A stretch of 64,000 nucleotides of DNA from Methylobacterium dankookense (GTDB lineage: Bacteria > Pseudomonadota > Alphaproteobacteria > Rhizobiales > Beijerinckiaceae): contig NZ_CABFVH010000026.1 of the NCBI RefSeq assembly GCF_902141855.1, positions 18,394 to 82,393 on the forward strand, read 5' to 3'. The number at the start of each line of letters is the position of its first letter. Position 1 is the first letter of the stretch. Position numbers and translations under genes: made by a program. Under the pieces are notes generated by a model. The model did no database searches and was not told the DNA's origin. It was given only the letters and a program-made list of their open reading frames with translations. Positions 1 through 9,355 of the stretch are shown piece by piece.

Positions 1-86
1 GTCCGCGACGAGGTCGACCACCAGAAGGACGAGGCCACCGACCGCGGCGCTCGTCCCGATCGTAATTGAAGAGTATTCGAGCAGCC
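1..86. other. left window edge, possible truncated gene
   Basis: Two readings are possible. On the plus strand a frame is open from base 1 to a TGA at 67-69 and would give a hydrophilic 22-residue tail. On the minus strand the same codon register encodes a hydrophobic stretch that could be the start of a membrane protein, but I see no ATG, GTG or TTG ahead of it. Sequence to the left is needed to decide. Confidence 0.2.
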
Positions 87-3000
87 TTATGTGAGGGGCA
101 GCTCGATCCGGCAGCGCATTTCATCGGCGCCGAGCTTGTACTCGGTCCGGCCGCGTAGCGCGTAGGCGAGGGCGCGCTCGATCAGTTCGCGGCCAAAGCC
201 TTGCCGCTGCATCGTCTCGGGCGCCACCTCGATGCCGGTCTCGACCCAGGTGAGGGCCACGCGCTCGGCCTCGCCGTTGGCGCGGATCCGTTCCCAGGTC
301 ACGACGAGGCGGCCCGTCGGGCTCTGCAGGGCGCCGTATTTGGTGGTGTTGGTGGCGAGCTCGTGCAGGGCGAGGGCGAAGTTCTGCACCTGGTGCGAGC
401 CGAGCAGCACCTTCGGGCCCGAGATCGCGATGCGCGTCGACGAGGTGTCCGTGTAGGCCGCGAGTTCCGCACGCACCAGGGCGCCGACCTCCACCGTGTC
501 GCTGCCGGACTGGCTGAGCAGGGATTGCGCCCGGCTCAGCGCCTTCAGCCGCGTGGTGAAGCTCTCCACCGGCGCGCCCTGGCCGATCGTGCGGTTGGCG
601 AGCGCGGTGACGACGCCGAGCAGGTTGCGCGAGCGGTGCTGCAGCTCCTTGACGAGGATCTCCTGGCGCTCGGCGGAGCGCTTGGCGTCGGTGACGTCCG
701 AGCCGATGCCGCCGATGCGCTGCACCTGCCCGCCCGCGTCGCAGAGCGGGAAGTCGGTATGGGCGAGCCAGCGCTCCTCGCCGTCGAGCGGCCGGCGGAT
801 GCGGAAGGCGTGGCTCACCCGCGCGCCCGCGCGCACCCGGCGGAAGGCGTCGAGCACGCGGGGCCGGTCCTCCGGCACGATCAGCCGGAGCCAGGGGCGC
901 AGGTCGTTGCCGTCGACCGTCCGGAACGGCACGCCGTAGAGCGCCTCGAAGGCAGGGCCGACATACTCGAATTGCAGCGAGCGGGCGTTGCGGACCCAGA
1001 GCACGTCCGAGGAGGCGTCGGCGAATTGCCGGAAGCGCTCCTCGCTCTCGCGCAGGGCCGCCTCCGCGCGCTTGCGCGCGGTGATGTCCACGAAGGTGAC
1101 GACCACGCCCGCGATGAAGTTGTCGACGCTGCGATAGGGCAGGACGCGGACCATGTAGCGCGCGCCGGTGGCCGTGTTCTCGATCTCGCGCTCGATGCTG
1201 TTCAGGGTGCGCAGCACCCGGCGCGCGTCGTCCTGCAACTCGTCGTAGGCGATGCGCGACTTGATGTGGGCGATCGGGCGGCCGGCATCGGATTCCACGA
1301 GGTGGAACAGCTCGGTGGCGGCCGGCGTGTAGCGCATCACCCGCAGGTCGTTGTCGAGGAAGATCGTGGCGATCTGCGTGCTCTCGAGGAAGTTGCGCAG
1401 GTCGCTGTTGGCGCGGCCGAGCTCCTGCACGCGCAGGCCGAGCTCGCCGTTGACGGTGGTCAGCTCCTCGTTGACCGATTGCAGCTCCTCCTTCGAGGTC
1501 TGCAATTCCTCGTTGGCCGATTGCAGCTCCTCGTTGAGGGACTGGTACTCCTCGTTCGAGGCCTTCAGCTCCTCGTTGGTGCTCTCGAATTCCTCGATCG
1601 TCGCCTGGAGGCGGTCCTTGGTCTCGCGCAGCTCCAGCTCGATCTGCTGGAGGCGGTCGTGCCGCTCCGGCCGGGTGGCCGGCCCCTCCGGCGGCTCGAC
1701 GGCGATGCCGCCGTCCTTGAACAGCACGAAGAAGCTCTGCGGCGGGCTGCCGCCGTCCCGCACCGGCTCGACATAGAGGTCGACCGCGAAGCTCTCGCCG
1801 TTCTGGCCGAGGCGGCGGTTCGCGAGATGGACGGTGCGGCCGTTCTCGGCGGCCTGGGCGAAGGCCGTGCGCAGGTCGAAGCGCAGGTCCGGATGGACGA
1901 GCTGCAGCAGGTTCAGCGTCGCCGCGCCGCCGGCCGGGTCGAGGTAGCGGCCGGTCCGGGCCGAGAAGTGCAGGACGTTGTGGGCCTCGTCGGTGATCAC
2001 GTAGGCCGGCGCGTAGCGCTCCGCGAAGCGCTCGGCGCGCTGGGCGAGCGAGGGCTCGACCGTGCGCGTCGTGCGCAGCTCCGGCGCCGCCCGGCCGTCG
2101 AATTGCGGCAGGGCCACGGTGAAGGTGAGGTCGGGCAGCACACGCGCGCTCGTCTCGAGGCGGCGGAAGATCCGGGAGCGGCTCTCGATCGCCGCGAACA
2201 GGTTCGTGTGGCGCGAGACGTTCTCCGAATTGCCGAGGAACAGCGCGCCGTCCGGGCGCAGGGCGAAGTGGAAGACCGGGATGATCCGGCTCTGAAGCTC
2301 GGCGTCGAGGTAGATCAGCAGGTTGCGGCAGGAGACGAGGTCGAGCCGGGAGAAGGGCGGGTCCTTGATGATGCTGTGCTGCGAGAAGATGCACATCTCC
2401 CGCAATTCCTTGACGATGCAGTAGGTGTCGCCCTCGCGCACGAACCAGCGCGCCAGCCGCTCGGGGCTGACGTCGTGCGCGATGGTGTCGGCGTAGCGGG
2501 CCGCCCGCGCGGCGGCGAGCGCCCGGCCGTCGAGGTCGGTGGCGAAGATCTGGACCTGGGGCACCTCGTCGAGGGTCGCCATGTGCTCGCGCAGCAGGAT
2601 GCCGAGGGAATAGGCCTCCTCGCCGGTCGAGCAGCCGATCACCCAGATCCGGAGCTGGTCGTTGCGGGTCTTGCCCACGAAGAGCTTCGGCACGACGCTG
2701 CGGGCGAGAAGCTCGAACTCCTTGGCGTCGCGGAAGAACTGGGTGACGCCGATCAGGAGGTCGTTGAAGAGCTGCTGCACCTCCTCGGGCTGGGCGCGCA
2801 GCAGCTCGACATAGGCGTTGACGTCGGCCTCCTGCACCACCTGCATCCGGCGCTGGACCCGGCGCAGGAAGGTGCCCGGCTTGTAGCCGTGGAAATCGTG
2901 GCCGGTCTTGTTGCGCAGCACCGCGGCGATGCTGGCGAGCGCGGCGACCGTCTCGCCGGCATCGGCGGCCGCGGGCACGGCCTCCCCGCTGGCGAGCTGG

Positions 3001-3587
3001 CGCGCGGTGGCGGCGATCCGCGCGGCGAGGGCGGCGATGGGCAGGACCGCGTCGGCGAGCGCGGCGGGGCTGGTGCTGCCGGCGAGGTCGCCCGCGCGCG
3101 ACTCGTCGGTCTCCTCGGCGAGCGTCAGGCCGCCCGCCTCCTTCACCGCCTTGAGGCCGAGCGTGCCGTCGGCGCCCGTGCCCGCGAGCACGACCGCGAT
3201 GCTCTGCCCGTCCTCGTCGCTGGCGAGCGAGAGGAGGAAGCTGTCGATCGTGCCCCGCTCGCCGATCCGCTGCTCGGCCGGCCGGATCCGGAAATGGCCG
3301 CTCTCGACGCTGACGATCACGTCCGGATCGGGGAGGTAGGTCCGGCCGGCCAGGAGCGGCGCGCCGGCCTCGATCGCCTGGAGGCCGTGGCCGGCGGCCT
3401 GCAGGGTCGCCGCGAAGGCCGTCCGGTCGAGGGCCTCGCGGTGCTGCAGGATGACGACGACCGCCCGGTCGGATTGCGGCGGCAGTTGCGCGAGGAGGCT
3501 CTCCAGGCTCCGCGTGCTCGCCGCCGAGGCGCAGATCGCGACGATGGCGGGCCGTCCGCCGTCCGGATGCTCGGGGGACATCAGCAT
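87..3587 (-). CDS. CheB-CheR-PAS-HWE histidine kinase fusion
   Basis: A 1166-residue cytoplasmic signalling protein. The N-terminal ~195 residues look like a CheB methylesterase (His in 'VILQH', Asp in 'GTGADG'). They are followed by a CheR methyltransferase (about 210-480; SAM-binding 'GCSTGEEAYS' and 'SCRNLLIYL'). Next comes a long Glu-rich coiled coil of repeated 'NEEL' units (about 650-720), two PAS/PAC domains, and a C-terminal HWE-type kinase with 'ELQHRSRNLLG' as phosphoacceptor region, an 'LHELATNTTKYGAL' N box and a 'TWVE' motif. Such fusions link receptor-style methylation enzymes to a kinase and usually act in general stress or light sensing rather than flagellar taxis. Two in-frame ATGs lie at 3587 and 3581; neither has a strong Shine-Dalgarno. 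A second CheB gene lies directly upstream on the same strand. Confidence 0.93.
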   Translation of the reverse strand: MLMSPEHPDGGRPAIVAICASAASTRSLESLLAQLPPQSDRAVVVILQHREALDRTAFAATLQAAGHGLQAIEAGAPLLAGRTYLPDPDVIVSVESGHFRIRPAEQRIGERGTIDSFLLSLASDEDGQSIAVVLAGTGADGTLGLKAVKEAGGLTLAEETDESRAGDLAGSTSPAALADAVLPIAALAARIAATARQLASGEAVPAAADAGETVAALASIAAVLRNKTGHDFHGYKPGTFLRRVQRRMQVVQEADVNAYVELLRAQPEEVQQLFNDLLIGVTQFFRDAKEFELLARSVVPKLFVGKTRNDQLRIWVIGCSTGEEAYSLGILLREHMATLDEVPQVQIFATDLDGRALAAARAARYADTIAHDVSPERLARWFVREGDTYCIVKELREMCIFSQHSIIKDPPFSRLDLVSCRNLLIYLDAELQSRIIPVFHFALRPDGALFLGNSENVSRHTNLFAAIESRSRIFRRLETSARVLPDLTFTVALPQFDGRAAPELRTTRTVEPSLAQRAERFAERYAPAYVITDEAHNVLHFSARTGRYLDPAGGAATLNLLQLVHPDLRFDLRTAFAQAAENGRTVHLANRRLGQNGESFAVDLYVEPVRDGGSPPQSFFVLFKDGGIAVEPPEGPATRPERHDRLQQIELELRETKDRLQATIEEFESTNEELKASNEEYQSLNEELQSANEELQTSKEELQSVNEELTTVNGELGLRVQELGRANSDLRNFLESTQIATIFLDNDLRVMRYTPAATELFHLVESDAGRPIAHIKSRIAYDELQDDARRVLRTLNSIEREIENTATGARYMVRVLPYRSVDNFIAGVVVTFVDITARKRAEAALRESEERFRQFADASSDVLWVRNARSLQFEYVGPAFEALYGVPFRTVDGNDLRPWLRLIVPEDRPRVLDAFRRVRAGARVSHAFRIRRPLDGEERWLAHTDFPLCDAGGQVQRIGGIGSDVTDAKRSAERQEILVKELQHRSRNLLGVVTALANRTIGQGAPVESFTTRLKALSRAQSLLSQSGSDTVEVGALVRAELAAYTDTSSTRIAISGPKVLLGSHQVQNFALALHELATNTTKYGALQSPTGRLVVTWERIRANGEAERVALTWVETGIEVAPETMQRQGFGRELIERALAYALRGRTEYKLGADEMRCRIELPLT

Positions 3588-3766
3588 GGCCGGATCTTGC
3601 TGGGTGTCATGGCCGCTCCGGCGCGGGCCGCGCCTGAGAAACCAACCGGCATTCCGGTCGGACGGATCCGGGCCCTGCGCGGCGCGGTCCCTTCACTACT
3701 GCCCGAAGGCATACCGGCGCGAAAGCGTCCGGCGGCCACACCCGCAATCCTCCGCCTCGCCCTGCC

Positions 3767-4795
3767 TCAGCCGCCCTCCGGATCGATGTCCCCCGGCGGC
3801 TCTCCGGCCGCGGGCGGCAGGGTGCGCAGGAGGGCGCGGCGGATCGTTTCGGCATAGCTGCGGTACTCGGCGGCGCGGGCGTCGTACATGGTGCTCACCG
3901 CAGGGCGCCCGGCGCTGCGCCCGTCCGCCGCCATGCGCGCCACCAGCTCCGCCCGCTCCTCGACGATGCGGAGCGCCACCCGCATGGCCTCGTCCACGGC
4001 GCCCTCCTGCTCGGTGGCCAAAGCCTCGGCGCTGTAGGCGTGGCCGACCTGGCAGCGGAAGCGCAGGGGCTTGGCGTTGCGCACCGCGGAGAGCACGCCG
4101 CCGCATTGCGGGCAGGAGAGGGCCGCCGGATCGGCGAAGCGGTCGAGGATGTCGCTGCCGGAGCGCTCGCCCGCCGCGATGTCGATCTCCAGCCGCAGCT
4201 CGGGCGGCACCGGCAGGCGCGGCCCCGGCAGGTCTCGGGCGAGCTCGCCGAGCACGTCGCCGATCCGCCCGGCCGGCAGGGTGAGGTCGACCTCGACCGA
4301 CGAGAGCGCGCTGCGCGGCATCTCGTCGGCGATGGCGTCGGCCGGATCCTGGACGAGGGTCACCCCGCCGCAGCGCTTGATCGCCTCCAGGCCCGAGGCG
4401 CCGTCGTTGAGGAACCCGCTGAGGACGACGCCGATCACGCGGGGGCCGTAGCTGGCGGCGGCCGAGCGGAACAGCGGGTCGATGGAGGGCCGCGCCATGT
4501 TCTCCCGCGGTCCCCGCCCGAGGCGGATCCGGCCCTCGTCCACGAGGAGGTGGTGGTCGGGCACGCCGAGATAGACGTTGCCCGAGGCGATCACCATGCC
4601 CTCCGCCGCCGGGTGGACCGGCAGCCGGCCCGCCGCGGCGGTGACGGTGGCGAGCAGGCCGAGGCTGCGCGCCGGGACATGGAGCACGATGAGGACGGCG
4701 GCCGGCAGGTCGGCCGGGAGCGCCGCGAGGATCGTGCGCAGGGGCGCCGTGGCGCCCGAGGACCCCCCGATGACGATGATGTCGCGGTTGCTCAT
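3767..4795 (-). CDS. stand-alone CheB-type protein-glutamate methylesterase
   Basis: A 342-residue protein with a CheB catalytic domain but no receiver domain. The Ser is in 'GGSSGA' near residue 12, the His in 'VLHVPA' near 40, and the Asp in 'SGFLNDGASG' near 130. A C-terminal extension has 'CPQCGG' and 'FRCQVGHAYS', a zinc-ribbon-like pattern seen in this CheB subfamily. It would hydrolyse methyl-glutamate or deamidate glutamine, but without a receiver it cannot be switched on by CheA in the usual way. I chose the ATG at 4795 because the family begins with 'IIVIGGSSG'; an upstream in-frame start would add 51 low-complexity residues. It lies 179 bases upstream of the CheB-CheR kinase on the same strand, so the two may work together. 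Confidence 0.9.
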   Translation of the reverse strand: MSNRDIIVIGGSSGATAPLRTILAALPADLPAAVLIVLHVPARSLGLLATVTAAAGRLPVHPAAEGMVIASGNVYLGVPDHHLLVDEGRIRLGRGPRENMARPSIDPLFRSAAASYGPRVIGVVLSGFLNDGASGLEAIKRCGGVTLVQDPADAIADEMPRSALSSVEVDLTLPAGRIGDVLGELARDLPGPRLPVPPELRLEIDIAAGERSGSDILDRFADPAALSCPQCGGVLSAVRNAKPLRFRCQVGHAYSAEALATEQEGAVDEAMRVALRIVEERAELVARMAADGRSAGRPAVSTMYDARAAEYRSYAETIRRALLRTLPPAAGEPPGDIDPEGG

Positions 4796-4946
4796 GCTGG
4801 ACCCGTCCCGAATCGTCCGTGGTCCCCCATGGGCCAACGTGCCGGGCGCCCGCTCGTCACCGGCCGTCGCGCCGCCGGGCGTTTCTCCGTGATCCGGGAC
4901 GGCCGTTTCGGGTTGTCCCGACGTCAGTCGCGTGAGGGCCCTGTGC

Positions 4947-5351
4947 ATGCCGCGATACTATTTCCACCTGAATCGCCCCGACGGCCTCGACCGGGACGAC
5001 ATCGGCCTCGAGCTGCCCAACCTGGAGGCCGCCTATCTCGGCGCCTTCGAGGCGATCCTGACCATGACGGTCGACCTGACGCGCCGGAACGAGAATCCCC
5101 GCCGCTACGCCTTCGAGATCGCCGACGAGACCGGCACCGTCCTGCTCGACGTACCCTTCTCGGAATTCCTCGACCGTGGGCGCAGGCCCACCGCGCCGCA
5201 GCGCCAACCGCGCCGCGCCGGCGCCGAGGCGGCGCGGACGGTGGAGCTGATCGCCGCGATCGGGCGCGAGCGGGATGCCCTGACGGCCACCCTCGCCGAG
5301 ACGCGCCGGCTCCTCGCCGCGGCGCGGCGGGCGGTCTGCCCGCCCGTGTGA
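4947..5351 (+). CDS. DUF6894 family protein
   Basis: A 134-residue protein opening with 'MPRYYFHL', the hallmark of the DUF6894 family that is abundant in Methylobacterium and Rhizobiales. The first ~80 residues carry the family core (aromatic start, 'DGLDRDD', 'EAAYLGA'). The C-terminal ~40 residues form an Ala/Arg-rich probable helix. No function is known; paralogues are often beside two-component genes, as here. It is divergent from the CheB gene, with starts about 150 bases apart. The start is supported by the conserved N terminus and a GAGG at about 4934. Confidence 0.85.
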   Translation: MPRYYFHLNRPDGLDRDDIGLELPNLEAAYLGAFEAILTMTVDLTRRNENPRRYAFEIADETGTVLLDVPFSEFLDRGRRPTAPQRQPRRAGAEAARTVELIAAIGRERDALTATLAETRRLLAAARRAVCPPV

Positions 5352-5445
5352 TGTCTGCGCATTGATTTCTGCGCCCGATATCGGTCCACGCGGGCCGCGC
5401 CCCGCCGCTCTCGTCCCGGTCTTGCCTCGGCGCTATACCTCGGGT

Positions 5446-5468
5446 CTAGAGGCTGTTATGGACCTGGG
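5446..5468 (+). repeat. left end of IS5-family element
   Basis: The left terminal inverted repeat begins at 5450 with 'AGGCTGTTATG' and is preceded by CTAG (5446-5449). The first 11 bases match the right end perfectly, with mostly matching bases for about eight more. The flanking CTAG is repeated at the other end, consistent with the short TA-containing target duplications of the IS427 group. Confidence 0.85.
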
Positions 5469-6310
5469 TTGGTGTGGTGCTCAGATGAGCGGGGATGAGG
5501 ATTGCCCGCAAGCCGTACCCGTCCGACGTTTCCGATGAGGAGTGGGCGCTGGTCGCGCCTTACCTGACGCTCCTGCGAGAGGATGCCGGTCAGCGCGAGC
5601 ATGCGTTGCGGGAGGTGTTCAACGGGCTGCGCTACGTCGTCAGGAGCGGCTGCCCGTGGCGGCTGATGCCCCACGACCTGCCGCCCTGGTTTGCCGTGTA
5701 TCAGCAGGCCCAGCGCTGGCTGTCGGCCGGCTGCTTCGAGCAACTGGCTGAGGATCTACGCGCGGTGCTGCGCATGGCCTCGGGTCGGGCGCCGGAGCCG
5801 ACGGCAGCCGTGCTCGACAGTCGGACCTTACGGTCCTCACCTGAGAGCGGAGAGCGGGCCGGTTACGATGGGGCCAAGCGCAAGAAGGGCTCGAAGCTGC
5901 ACATGGCGGTGGACACCCTCGGCCATCTCCTGGCGCTGCACGTCACGCCCGCCGATGCCGATGATCGGGCTCAAGTCGGCCGCTTGGCCAAGGCCGTGCA
6001 AGCCGCCACCGGCGAGAGTGTCGAACTCGCCTTCGTCGATCAGGGCTACACGGGTGAGAAGCCGGCCACGGCAGCCCGCGAGCATGGCATTGCACTGGAG
6101 GTGGTGAAGCTGCCCGAGGCTAAGCGCGGCTTCGTGCTGCTCCCGCGCCGTTGGGTCGTGGAGCGCTCCTTTGCCTGGGCGACCCGCTTCCGCAGGCTCG
6201 TCAAAGATTACGAGCGCTATGCCAGCACCCTGGCAGACCTGCACCTCGTCGCCTTCGTCTGCATCATGCTCAGACAGGCCGCTCAGCTCGCCACGGGTTC
6301 ATAACAGCCT
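5450..6310 (+). mobile_element. insertion sequence, IS5 family (IS427-like)
   Basis: An 861-bp element with matching inverted ends, one transposase gene filling nearly all of it, and CTAG flanks on both sides (or TA if the duplication is counted as two bases). The transposase stop codon lies inside the right inverted repeat. Both ends and the reading frame look intact, so it may be active. It sits between the DUF6894 gene and the hybrid histidine kinase and interrupts no recognisable gene. Confidence 0.9.
5495..6304 (+). CDS. IS5-family DDE transposase
   Basis: A 269-residue transposase in a single frame. The N-terminal part has the 'LSDEEW'-like helix ('VSDEEWALVAPYL') and 'LRYVVRSGCPWRLMPHDLPPW' typical of IS5/IS427 elements. 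The catalytic triad can be read as Asp in 'AVLDSRTLR', Asp in 'AFVDQGYTG' and Glu in 'WVVERSFAWATRFRRL'. Many relatives are split over two frames, but this one is continuous. It cuts and joins the element's own ends. The stop overlaps the right terminal repeat, which is common in this group. Confidence 0.93.
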   Translation: MRIARKPYPSDVSDEEWALVAPYLTLLREDAGQREHALREVFNGLRYVVRSGCPWRLMPHDLPPWFAVYQQAQRWLSAGCFEQLAEDLRAVLRMASGRAPEPTAAVLDSRTLRSSPESGERAGYDGAKRKKGSKLHMAVDTLGHLLALHVTPADADDRAQVGRLAKAVQAATGESVELAFVDQGYTGEKPATAAREHGIALEVVKLPEAKRGFVLLPRRWVVERSFAWATRFRRLVKDYERYASTLADLHLVAFVCIMLRQAAQLATGS

Positions 6311-6314
6311 CTAG
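6292..6314 (-). repeat. right end of IS5-family element
   Basis: Read on the minus strand, the element starts at 6310 with 'AGGCTGTTATG', identical to the left end for 11 bases. It is followed outward by CTAG (6311-6314). Confidence 0.85.
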
Positions 6315-6438
6315 GCACGGGACCGTCGCGGGTTCCGGTGGCCGGGGGATGCCCGCGGGATCCCGTGTCACGGGAGAGGAGCGGGCCGGTGTCGAGGATG
6401 GGTGGTCCGGCAGGTCTCGGCAGCGAGGCGCCGCGCGC

Positions 6439-9355
6439 ATGAGCGGCGGGCTGGGATTCCTGGCGGGCGGCGGCGAGGCCGCCCGCATGATCCGCGCGCG
6501 CGACTGGTCCGGCCATCCGCTCGGGGCGCCGCAGGACTGGCCGGAGGCCCTGCGCGTGGCGCTCGGCCTCGTGCTGAACTCGCCCGAGTCGATGATCCTC
6601 GCCTGGGGCCCGGAGCTGCACTTCTTCTTCAACGACACCTATTTCCCGCTGCTCGGGCCGCGCCTCCCCTGGGCGATGGGCGAGCGCTTCGACCGGGTCT
6701 GGGCCGATGCCTGGGACCAGGCCAAGCCGATCATCGACGACGCCATGGCCGGGCGCAGCCGCCGCTTCCAGGACCTGCCCTGGACGCTCGGCACCGACCG
6801 CGGCGCCGCCGAGACGTGGTGGAGCTTCTCCTATTCCCGCGTGCTCGACGCGGACGGCGCTGTCGCGGGCCTGTTCATCCTCACCAGCGAGACCACCGAG
6901 CGGGTGCTGGCCGAGCGGCGTCGCCAGGAGGCGGAGGACGCGCTGCGGGCCGAGCGCGACCGGGCGCAGGGCGTGCTCGACAAGATGGACGAGGCCTTCG
7001 CGCTCCTCGGCCCAGACCTGCGCATCCTCGACCTGAACGCCGCCGCGGAGCGGATGGAGCGCCGCCCGCGCGCCGAGATCGTCGGCCGCTCCCACCGCGA
7101 CCTCTATCCCGATGCCGATCCGGCCCTGGAGCGGACCCTGGCCCGCGCCGTGGGCGAGGGCGTGCCGGTCGCGCTGGAGCACCGCTTCGCCTGGCCGGAC
7201 GGGCGGGTGAGCTGGATCGAGATGCGCGCCTATCCCGTCCCCGGCGGGCTCGCCGTGTTCTACCGGGACGTGACCGCCCGGCGGGAGGACCAGGAGCGCT
7301 TGCGCCGGAGCGAGGCCTTCCTCTCGGCGACGCTGGAGGCGCTGCCGGTGGGCGTGATTATGGCCGATGCGGATGGCCGGATCCTGCGCGACAACGCCGC
7401 CAACCGCGAGATCTGGGGCGTCCCGCCGGAGACGGCGAACTGGGAGGGCTACGGCGACTGGGCCGGCTACTGGCCGGAGACCGGCGAGCGCCTGCGGGCC
7501 GAGGATTGGGGCATGGCCCGGGCGCTGCTGCGCGGGGAGACGGTGCGCAGCGAGCTCGTCGAGATCGAGCGCTTCGACGGCGGCGGCCGGCGCCTCTTCC
7601 TCAACAACGCCGCGCCGATCCGGGGCGGGGGCGGCGCCATCATCGGCGGGGTGGTGGCCGAGCTCGACGTGACCGAGCGCGTCGAGGTCGAGCGGCGCCT
7701 GCGCGCGAGCGAGGCGCTCGCCCGCGAGAACGTGGAGCGCGTCCAGCTCGCCTTCACCGCGGGCGCCATCATCGGCACCTGGCTCTGGGACCTGCCCACC
7801 GACCGCTTCACCGTGGACGAGGCCTTCGCCCGCAATTTCGGCCTCGACCCGGCGCTCGGCCGCGACGGGCTGAGCCTGGAACAGGTGATCGGGACGGTCC
7901 ATCCCGACGACAAGCGGGCCCTGATCGCGGCGATCGAGGAGGTGGTCCGGCGCGGCGGAGCCTACGCGCACCAGTACCGGGTGCGGCGGGCGGACGGCCA
8001 TTACTACTGGCTGGAGGCGAATGGCCGCGTCGACCACGGGCCGGACGGGACGCCGCTGCGCTTTCCCGGCGTGCTCATCGACGTGGAGGAGCGCCGGGCC
8101 GTCCAGGCCGAGCGCGACCGCGCCAATCGCGCAGCTGCGTGCGCTCACCGACACGCTGGAGAGCCGCGTCGCCGCGCGCACGGCCGAATTGATGCTCGCC
8201 GAGGAGGCGTTGCGGCAATCGCAGAAGATGGAGGCGGTGGGCCAGCTCACGGGCGGGCTGGCGCACGACTTCAACAACCTGCTCACCGGCATCACCGGCT
8301 CGCTGGAACTGATGAGCGCGCGCATCGCGCAAGGCCGCTACGGCGACGTTGACCGCTACGTCGCCGCCGCGCAAGGAGCGGCCAAGCGCGCCGCCGCGCT
8401 CACGCATCGCCTGCTCGCCTTCTCGCGCCGCCAGACCCTCGACCCCAAGCCCACCGACGTGAACCGCCTCGTGCGCGGCATGGAGGAGCTGATCCGCCGG
8501 ACCATCGGCCCCGAACTCGCCCTGGAGGTGGTCGCGGCCGGCGGCCTCTGGTCGGTCCTGGTCGATCCGAGCCAGCTCGAGAACGCGCTGCTGAACCTCT
8601 GCATCAACGCCCGCGACGCCATGCCGGACGGGGGCCGCATCACCATCGAGACCGCCAACCGCTGGCTCGACACCGTGGCGGCGCGCGAGCGCGACCTGGA
8701 GCCGGGGCAATACGTCTCGCTCTGCGTGTCGGATACCGGGACCGGCATGAGCCCGGACGTGATGGCCAAGGCCTTCGACCCGTTCTTCACCACGAAGCCC
8801 ATGGGCCAGGGCACGGGCCTCGGCCTCTCGATGATCTACGGCTTCGTGCGCCAGTCCGGCGGGCAGGTGCGGATCTATTCCGAGCTCGGCCAGGGCACCA
8901 CCATGTGCCTCTACCTGCCCCGCCATTACGGGGAGACGGAGGAATCCGACACCCTGGCGCTGCTCGGCGAGGCGCCGCGGGCGCGGGTGGGCGAGACGGT
9001 CCTGATCGTGGACGACGAGCCGACCGTGCGCATGCTGGTGACGGAGGTTCTGGAGGATCTCGGCTACGCGGCGATCGAGGCGGCGGACGGGGCCTCGGGC
9101 CTCAAGGTCCTGCAATCGGACGTGCGGGTGGACCTGCTCATCACCGATGTCGGCCTGCCGGGCGGCATGAACGGGCGCCAGATGGCCGATGCCGGCCGCG
9201 TCTCCCGGCCCGGGCTGAAGGTCCTGTTCATCACGGGCTATGCCGAGAACGCGGCGCTCGGCGGCGGACGCCTGGAGCCCGGCATGCAGGTGCTGACCAA
9301 GCCCTTCGTCATGGAAGTGCTGGCGAGCCGGATCCGCGAGATGATCGAGACCTGA
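6439..9355 (+). pseudogene. hybrid sensor histidine kinase, frameshifted
   Basis: Two overlapping frames together encode one protein of about 970 residues. It has an N-terminal sensor region ('HPLGAP..WP', 'FFNDTYFPLLG'), several PAS domains, a HisKA domain ('GGLAHDFNNLLTGI'), an HATPase_c domain (N box 'INARDAM', G boxes 'DTGTGM' and 'GQGTGLGLSM'), and a C-terminal receiver with Asp in 'LLITDVGLP' and Lys in 'LTKPF'. Frame 1 runs from ATG 6439 to a stop at 8352; the conserved protein switches frame near 8128, where dropping one C (8128) restores 'ANAQLRALTDTLESR'. The kinase core therefore has no start of its own. This could be a true mutation or a sequencing error. The 3' end overlaps the convergent PepSY gene by 47 bases. 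Confidence 0.85.

Noticed and set aside
201..3857. Very long plus-strand open frame of about 1200 codons
   Set aside because: It is antisense to the CheB-CheR kinase; its product is Ala/Arg/Gly/Leu-rich without domains. Long shadow frames are expected at this GC content.
5446..6314. IS element disrupting a gene
   Set aside because: The sequences on either side do not join into a recognisable reading frame; both neighbours have intact starts or ends.
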